A program made the translations under genes and the position numbers. Below are positions 6,746 to 9,463 of a stretch of DNA of 9,463 nucleotides, in pieces. Under the pieces are notes generated by a model. That model searched no databases. It had not been told where the DNA came from and was given only the letters and a program-made list of their open reading frames with translations. The DNA is from Schwartzia sp. (in: firmicutes) (GTDB lineage: Bacteria; Bacillota; Negativicutes; Selenomonadales; Selenomonadaceae): NCBI GenBank assembly GCA_017939945.1, contig JAGAZS010000286.1, positions 1-9,463 of the forward strand, read 5' to 3'. Each line of letters begins with the position of its first letter. The first letter of the stretch is position 1.

Positions 6746-7102
6746 TTACTGGAGAGTAGCGGTGCCGTCGTTGTTCAGCGTGACCTGATACGTGGAAAGG
6801 AGGTCGATGTTGTACCAGGCAATGGCGCTGCCGTCCTCGAAGATGGCCTGGATATCCCAATACTGCGTGTTGCCTGCGCCGAAGTTCACGCGGATCGACT
6901 CGCCGTTCATCAGGACGCTGGAGCCGAGGATATCTTCTTCCCAGCTGTTGGTGCTGGCAGCGCTGACATTGACCTTGTAGATCGGGAAACCGGTGTTGTT
7001 CACCAGGACGAAATCCTGCGCGCCCGCGAAAGCGACGCTGGACAGACCCATGACAAACAGGGCCGCGAGGAAGAACACTTTGAGGGACTTGATTTTCCGC
7101 AT
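6746..7102 (-). CDS. Small exported protein, paralogue 3 of 3, function unknown
   Basis: The product is 118 aa and the first gene downstream of the divergent control region. Its signal peptide (MRKIKSLKVFFLAAL ... SSVAFA, cut before GAQDF) is identical to that of paralogue 2 except for residue 2. The mature part has no cysteine and shows QDFVLVNNTGFPIYKVNVS, SWEEDILGSSVL, QYWDIQAIFEDGSA, AWYNIDL and QVTLNNDGTA. AGGAGG on the minus strand lies 9 nt before the ATG. The predicted leader from the -10 at 7181-7186 is about 70 nt long and contains a stable hairpin (7142-7170). The changes relative to paralogue 2 cluster in the middle of the mature protein (residues about 43-78) and fewer fall at the WD.QA.FEDGS core, as expected if the core holds the fold and the rest varies with the partner. 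Function unknown. Confidence 0.87.
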   Translation of the reverse strand: MRKIKSLKVFFLAALFVMGLSSVAFAGAQDFVLVNNTGFPIYKVNVSAASTNSWEEDILGSSVLMNGESIRVNFGAGNTQYWDIQAIFEDGSAIAWYNIDLLSTYQVTLNNDGTATLQ

Positions 7103-7117
7103 AATAGATACGCCTCC
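6977..7117 (-). repeat. Near-identical duplicated 5' block, copy in paralogue 3
   Basis: This is the partner of the block at 6531-6671: same length, no gaps, about 97% identity by hand count. It spans the translation start, signal peptide and start of the mature exported protein. Confidence 0.88.
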
Positions 7118-7141
7118 TAAATATAATAGTAATTACTCGGC

Positions 7142-7170
7142 TGAGAGAGGTGTGTACCCACCTGCTCTCA
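7142..7170 (-). promoter_or_regulatory. Leader hairpin upstream of exported-protein paralogue 3
   Basis: TGAGAG-AGGTG (7142-7152) pairs with CACCT-G-CTCTCA (7159-7170), 11 base pairs with a single bulged base and a 6-nt loop. It lies between the predicted minus-strand start of transcription (about 7174) and the ribosome site (7112-7117), at the very 5' end of the message. There is no T-run, so it is not a terminator. It could stabilise the mRNA or regulate translation. Confidence 0.55.
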
Positions 7171-7180
7171 ATCTGCCGAT

Positions 7181-7209
7181 ATTATATCACATAATTTTTC
7201 CTTTGTGAC
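7181..7209 (-). promoter_or_regulatory. Promoter of the exported-protein genes (minus strand)
   Basis: On the minus strand a perfect TATAAT (7186-7181) is preceded by TGA, giving an extended -10 (TGnTATAAT). The hexamer 17 bp upstream is GTCACA (7209-7204), only a partial -35. The first 17-bp operator unit begins 3 bp further upstream at 7213, a position typical for a regulator touching the polymerase. Confidence 0.65.
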
Positions 7210-7212
7210 ATG

Positions 7213-7294
7213 AAACGTTGTAATCGACACTTAAACGTTGTAATCGACATTTTTTTATGTCGATTACAACGTTTAGATGTCGATTACAACGTTT
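7213..7294. promoter_or_regulatory. Four-unit palindromic operator (2 direct + 2 inverted 17-bp repeats)
   Basis: The unit AAACGTTGTAATCGACA occurs exactly at 7213-7229 and 7233-7249, and its exact reverse complement at 7258-7274 and 7278-7294. Units within each pair start 20 bp apart, about two helical turns. The whole array is symmetric about 7253.5, with six T at the centre. I see no other copy in the window. Its place between two divergent promoters makes a regulator-binding array the simplest reading. The factor is unknown to me. Confidence 0.85.
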
Positions 7295-7297
7295 AGC

Positions 7298-7326
7298 CAC
7301 ACAAAACGAAAAAAATGTTGTATGAT
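7298..7326 (+). promoter_or_regulatory. Promoter of the small membrane-protein genes (plus strand)
   Basis: TATGAT at 7321-7326 is a good -10. The hexamer 17 bp upstream is CACACA (7298-7303), a poor -35, directly next to the last operator unit (ends 7294). The flank matches the opposite promoter read outward from the operator: CACAAA, then an A-rich stretch, ATGT, and TATnAT at the same offsets. Confidence 0.55.
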
Positions 7327-7382
7327 AAAGCGACGCGAAAAAAACCATTCGCCGACATTATATTTAGGAGGAATCATTTACC

Positions 7383-7640
7383 ATGCAAAAGAAAAATCCT
7401 ATCATCGGAGCCATCCTCGGTCTGTTCCTGATCGGTCTTCCCTATTCGGGCGGCTGGAAAAAAGGCCTGATCGCATTCATCGGCCTGACCGTCGTCGCCG
7501 TCGCCGCGAACGTGATGCTCGGCACGGCGCTGTTCAGCTTCGTCGCGGACGCCATCGGCGCGTACCTCGGCTACACCTGGACGAACGAATACAACGCCGC
7601 CATCGATGCGCAAGGCACAGAAACCCCGGCAACTCTGTAA
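7383..7640 (+). CDS. Small two-segment inner-membrane protein, function unknown
   Basis: The product is 85 aa: MQKKNPIIGAILGLF, a first hydrophobic segment at about 6-20, a short loop with PYSGGWKKG, a second long hydrophobic segment at about 28-56, and an amphipathic tail DAIGAYLGYTWTNEYN. The layout (NP, hydrophobic, GGxxKG, hydrophobic, DAxxAYxxxxxxN) is that of small membrane proteins found widely in bacteria without assigned role; I know no function for it. AGGAGG at 7366-7371 is 11 nt before the ATG, longer than usual but the only candidate. It is transcribed away from the four-unit operator and is followed 5 bp later by a terminator, then by a DUF4870 gene. The position suggests a role linked to the exported proteins on the other side of the operator, but that is inference from context alone. 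Confidence 0.82.
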   Translation: MQKKNPIIGAILGLFLIGLPYSGGWKKGLIAFIGLTVVAVAANVMLGTALFSFVADAIGAYLGYTWTNEYNAAIDAQGTETPATL

Positions 7641-7645
7641 GGAAG

Positions 7646-7670
7646 GGCGCGCTTTTAGCGCGCCTTTTTT
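7646..7670 (+). terminator. Rho-independent terminator between small membrane-protein genes
   Basis: GGCGCGC (7646-7652), loop TTTTA, GCGCGCC (7658-7664), then six T. The stem is perfect and GC-only. It starts 5 bp after the stop at 7640 and ends 21 bp before the next ATG, so it should limit read-through into the DUF4870 gene. Confidence 0.92.
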
Positions 7671-7691
7671 CAATTCTAAAAGGAGTCAACC

Positions 7692-8042
7692 ATGAACGAA
7701 ATCACGACCAAAAAACGTATGATCGCGGCGGCGGCGCACGTCGGATTTTACCTCGGCGGACTTGGATTCCTCGTATTGCCTTTCCTGATCAAGACCATCT
7801 GGAGCGACGACGACTTCATTGTCGGCCACGCGAAGCAGGCGCTTTATATGCAGGTCGGCGCCGTCGTCGTCTCCCTGCTCGCCATCGTTCTGGCCTTCGT
7901 CATCCCGCCGATGATCGCCACAGGCATCGCCATCGCGATCCTGTCGATCGCCTGGGGCATCTTCGCCATCTTCGGCGCGTTCAAGGCCATGTCCGGCGAA
8001 GAATTCGAGTACCCGGCCCTGAAAATGGTACATATCGGATAA
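7692..8042 (+). CDS. DUF4870 family membrane protein
   Basis: The product is 116 aa. It matches the DUF4870 (Tic20-like) pattern: AAHVGFYLGGLGFLVLPFLIK as a first hydrophobic hairpin, then IWSDDDFIVGHAKQALYMQ, where the HAKQAL motif is the family hallmark, followed by two hydrophobic segments (about 57-75 and 78-98) and a short charged tail with FKAMSGEEFEYP. Family members are inner-membrane proteins of unclear biochemical role. AAGGAG at 7680-7685 lies 6 nt before the ATG. Only 51 bp separate it from the previous gene, and that gap is mostly a terminator, with no convincing separate promoter. Expression probably depends on read-through from the upstream promoter. The IS200-type element begins about 55 bp after its stop. 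Confidence 0.85.
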   Translation: MNEITTKKRMIAAAAHVGFYLGGLGFLVLPFLIKTIWSDDDFIVGHAKQALYMQVGAVVVSLLAIVLAFVIPPMIATGIAIAILSIAWGIFAIFGAFKAMSGEEFEYPALKMVHIG

Positions 8043-8105
8043 GATGAAGGATGAACAAACGTATCGGCAAAAACCGTGCGGCATGGACGCTTTGAAACTA
8101 AACGA

Positions 8106-8231
8106 CCACCGGCTAAAAGCCGGTGGGTTTGGTGGACTGAAGTCCACCCCCGCGCCTGAAAGGCGCAATTCCGGCTGAAGCCGTCTCCGTGTGCCTGACT
8201 GAAAGTCAGCTAAAAGCCCTACTGCAAGTAG
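8106..8231. repeat. Array of six small hairpins at the IS200 right end
   Basis: Six perfect stems follow one another: 8106-8126 (8 bp, loop TAAAA), 8131-8148 (7 bp, TGAA), 8152-8166 (5 bp, TGAAA), 8172-8183 (4 bp, TGAA), 8195-8209 (5 bp, TGAAA) and 8219-8231 (5 bp, GCA). The stems differ in sequence, but the loops are nearly uniform (C-TGAA(A)-G). The last abuts the tnpA stop codon. Such DNA hairpins are recognised by TnpA, but this number is more than the one or few usually needed. Confidence 0.82.
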
Positions 8232-8663
8232 CTACTCTTCAACAATTCGGATATTCTCTATATCTTCTGTTCCTTGTTTTTCTATGTAGTTCCGAATTGT
8301 TTCTTCGTCCACGTTCCCGACCGTCGCACAAAAATATCCTCGCGCCCACATATGCTGCCCCCAATAACGCCTTTTCAGGGCTGGAAACTCATCCTGTATA
8401 AGATGCGACGAACGCCCTTTGAGATATTGCATGATTTGGCTTGGCGACAAGTTTGTCGGGCATGACAACAACATATGCACATGGTCTTTGCTGATGCTTC
8501 CCTTTACAATTTCAATCCCTTTCGCATCGCACCCTTGCCTCAGCAGTTCCCTCAACCGGTACGCTATTGCCCCTTCCAACACCTTGTATCGATATTTGGT
8601 TATCCACACAAAGTGATATTTTATTTCATATACCGCATGGCTCACGCTTTTGTATTCTGCCAT
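8232..8663 (-). CDS. tnpA: IS200/IS605-family transposase TnpA (HUH, Y1)
   Basis: The product is 143 aa, normal length for a Y1 transposase that cuts and joins single-stranded DNA at hairpin ends. Seen: the N-terminal HAVYEIKYHFVWITKYRYKVL strand region, the metal-binding HUH motif HVH at 61-63 (KDHVHMLLSC), WARGYFCATVG at 107-116, and the catalytic tyrosine Tyr126 in RNYIEKQ on the C-terminal helix. All key residues are present and the frame is unbroken, so it is probably active. I choose the ATG at 8661-8663 because GGAGG lies 8 nt before it on the minus strand and MAEYKSVSHAVY is the expected N-terminus; an in-frame ATG at 8699 would add 12 residues (MPRDIILAEARI) with no family support. 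Hairpins flank it on both sides. Confidence 0.93.
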   Translation of the reverse strand: MAEYKSVSHAVYEIKYHFVWITKYRYKVLEGAIAYRLRELLRQGCDAKGIEIVKGSISKDHVHMLLSCPTNLSPSQIMQYLKGRSSHLIQDEFPALKRRYWGQHMWARGYFCATVGNVDEETIRNYIEKQGTEDIENIRIVEE

Positions 8664-8722
8664 GATTCTCGCCTCCGCGAGGATTATATCACGCGGCAAT
8701 GTGCTACGCTACTTAAAGTGTT

Positions 8723-8739
8723 ACCGCCTGAAAGGCGGT
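8723..8739. repeat. IS200 left-end hairpin
   Basis: ACCGCC, loop TGAAA, GGCGGT: a perfect 6-bp stem 60 bp upstream of the tnpA start, beside TTTAAAC (8742-8748). It has the same TGAAA loop as the right-end hairpins, consistent with recognition of both ends by one TnpA. Confidence 0.75.
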
Positions 8740-8803
8740 GGTTTAAACCTCTCAACTGGAAAATAAACATCGGAAAAATATTATAAAAAGGAAGGTTTTT
8801 GAT

Positions 8804-9463
8804 ATGGCACAGAAAAAGAATCTCAAACAAAAACTGGCGGTTGCGATGTCGGTGGTCAACGCGCTGAACGTGGGCGCGGCGGTGGCGCTGCCATACGCCA
8901 ATATGACGCAAAGCATCGTCGCCGACGGCGCAAAAATAGAGCAGCTGGTGGACGGCGTGGCGGGCGCGATGTACGGCACGGCGCACGCGGAGCATATAAC
9001 AAGCACAATTACAGCGGGGCAAGTACTTGATGGCCCTAACCTCGGAGAAGTGACCGATGGCGTTATCACTGTTGAAGCCGGCGGACAAACCAGCAAAACG
9101 ACGCTAGGCGGCACGGACACTACTAGTGGAGTGGAAATAGTTCATAACGGCGGCACCGCAAAAGATACCACAACAAACCCCGGCGGCGTGCTGGAACTTC
9201 ACAGTGGCGCGAGACTTCGTAAAGAGGATACCGTTGATATCGAATATAACCAATACGTCCTCAACGGCGGCACGCTGCGTCTCAAGGAGGATACCGCAGG
9301 GCAGTACGTTGAGATTGCCAACTACCACATCACCAACGGCACGCTTGAACTGGCGAATGGCGGCAAGGCCACGGGCACACGACTTGACGCCGCCGGTGGA
9401 AACCACGGCGTCGAGGTCATCAAGAACGGCGGCCTTTCCCAACAGGGAATCATAAACAATGGC
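8804..9463 (+). CDS. AIDA-type repeat adhesin / autotransporter passenger, 3'-truncated by window edge
   Basis: The frame is open from ATG 8804 to the last base (220 codons, no stop). The N-terminus MAQKKNLKQKLAVAMSVVNA followed by LNVGAAVALP is a long basic-plus-hydrophobic leader like those on large Negativicutes surface adhesins; a possible cleavage is after GTAHA (residue 62), although this would be an unusually long leader. From about 67 onward come Gly/Asn/Thr-rich beta-helix repeats: VEIVHNGGTAKDTT..GGVLELHSGA (110-137), YVLNGGTLRL (151-160), ITNGTLELANGGKATGT (176-192) and VEVIKNGGLSQQGIINNG (203-220). These are degenerate AIDA-type passenger repeats. The C-terminal part, which would show whether it carries its own barrel, is outside the window. 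AAGGAAGG (8788-8795) lies 8 nt before the ATG. A possible -10 TATTAT (8779-8784) has only a weak -35 (CTGGAA, 8756-8761). The IS200 end is about 55 bp upstream. Confidence 0.83.
   Translation, partial: MAQKKNLKQKLAVAMSVVNALNVGAAVALPYANMTQSIVADGAKIEQLVDGVAGAMYGTAHAEHITSTITAGQVLDGPNLGEVTDGVITVEAGGQTSKTTLGGTDTTSGVEIVHNGGTAKDTTTNPGGVLELHSGARLRKEDTVDIEYNQYVLNGGTLRLKEDTAGQYVEIANYHITNGTLELANGGKATGTRLDAAGGNHGVEVIKNGGLSQQGIINNG

Larger units (their letters stand above)
8096..8748 (-). mobile_element. IS200/IS605-family element, tnpA only
   Basis: An element of about 650 bp with an intact HUH transposase on the minus strand, subterminal hairpins at both ends, and no terminal inverted repeats, as expected for single-strand transposition. 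The left end (right side in this window) carries hairpin 8723-8739 flanked by TTTAAAC; the right end carries an array of hairpins beginning at 8106, flanked by GTTTAG read on the minus strand. The exact cleavage points cannot be fixed from one copy, so the boundaries are uncertain by several bases. No tnpB is present. It lies between the DUF4870 gene and the adhesin. Confidence 0.8.

Noticed and set aside
6692..7120. Plus-strand open frame of 142 codons opposite exported-protein paralogue 3
   Set aside because: It is antisense to a gene with signal peptide, ribosome site and two paralogues. Its translation shows no domain.
7138..7165. GGCTGAGAG...ACCTG on the plus strand, resembling part of a TPP riboswitch
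   Set aside because: The other conserved TPP-box segments are absent, the spacing is too short, no thiamine gene follows, and the segment is explained by the leader hairpin on the minus strand.
7213..7294. The four-unit repeat as a CRISPR-like array or a terminator
   Set aside because: The units are separated by 3 or 8 bp with no spacers and are half inverted. The only T-run is in the loop, not after the stem.
7277..8047. Plus-strand 256-codon frame running through the small membrane-protein and DUF4870 genes
   Set aside because: It is an Arg-rich translation out of frame with two well-supported genes, it crosses a perfect terminator, and its start has no ribosome site.
8106..8231. The hairpin array as a CRISPR or integron attC array
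   Set aside because: Stem sequences are all different, there are no spacers and no cas or integrase genes. Position and loop similarity tie it to the IS200 element.
8664..8699. N-terminal extension of TnpA starting at 8699
   Set aside because: The extra 12 residues do not fit the family, and a good GGAGG ribosome site supports the ATG at 8663.

Overview
The window looks like a high-GC chromosomal segment from a diderm Firmicute, most likely Negativicutes (Selenomonas/Veillonella/Megasphaera relatives). The main reason is the outer-membrane porin at 4252-5571, which has a signal peptide, one SLH domain, a short coiled coil and a beta-barrel ending in Phe. This is the OmpM/Mep45 architecture that tethers the outer membrane in that class. 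Synergistota is a less likely alternative. The AIDA-repeat adhesin that runs off the right edge also implies an outer membrane.

Left part (1-4153): the 3' end of a YgiT-type zinc-finger protein, then a tightly coupled three-gene ABC operon (ATPase, fused double-domain permease, second ATPase; 4-bp overlaps) closed by a strong symmetric terminator. The transporter belongs to the Fe(3+)/thiamine/aminoethylphosphonate group. No substrate-binding protein is present. The two ATPases differ in their catalytic motifs in a way that predicts one standard and one weakened ATP site.

Middle part (4154-7330): the porin gene with its own consensus promoter, a bidirectional terminator, and then three minus-strand paralogues of a small exported protein of unknown function (117-119 codons with stop). 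Copies 2 and 3 share a nearly identical 5' half and differ strongly in the 3' half. A 166-bp palindromic MITE-like element lies between copies 1 and 2.

Right part (7102-9463): a divergent control region with four copies of a 17-bp unit (two forward, two inverted, 20-bp period). Two related -10 boxes lie the same distance on either side. One side reads into the exported-protein genes; the other reads into a small membrane protein, then a terminator, then a DUF4870 membrane protein. Next comes a tnpA-only IS200-type element with an array of six small hairpins. The last feature is the start of an AIDA-repeat adhesin.

The most promising candidate for an undescribed system is the unit at 5662-8042: duplicated exported proteins and small membrane proteins, apparently co-regulated from the shared four-site operator. 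Its function cannot be read from the sequence.
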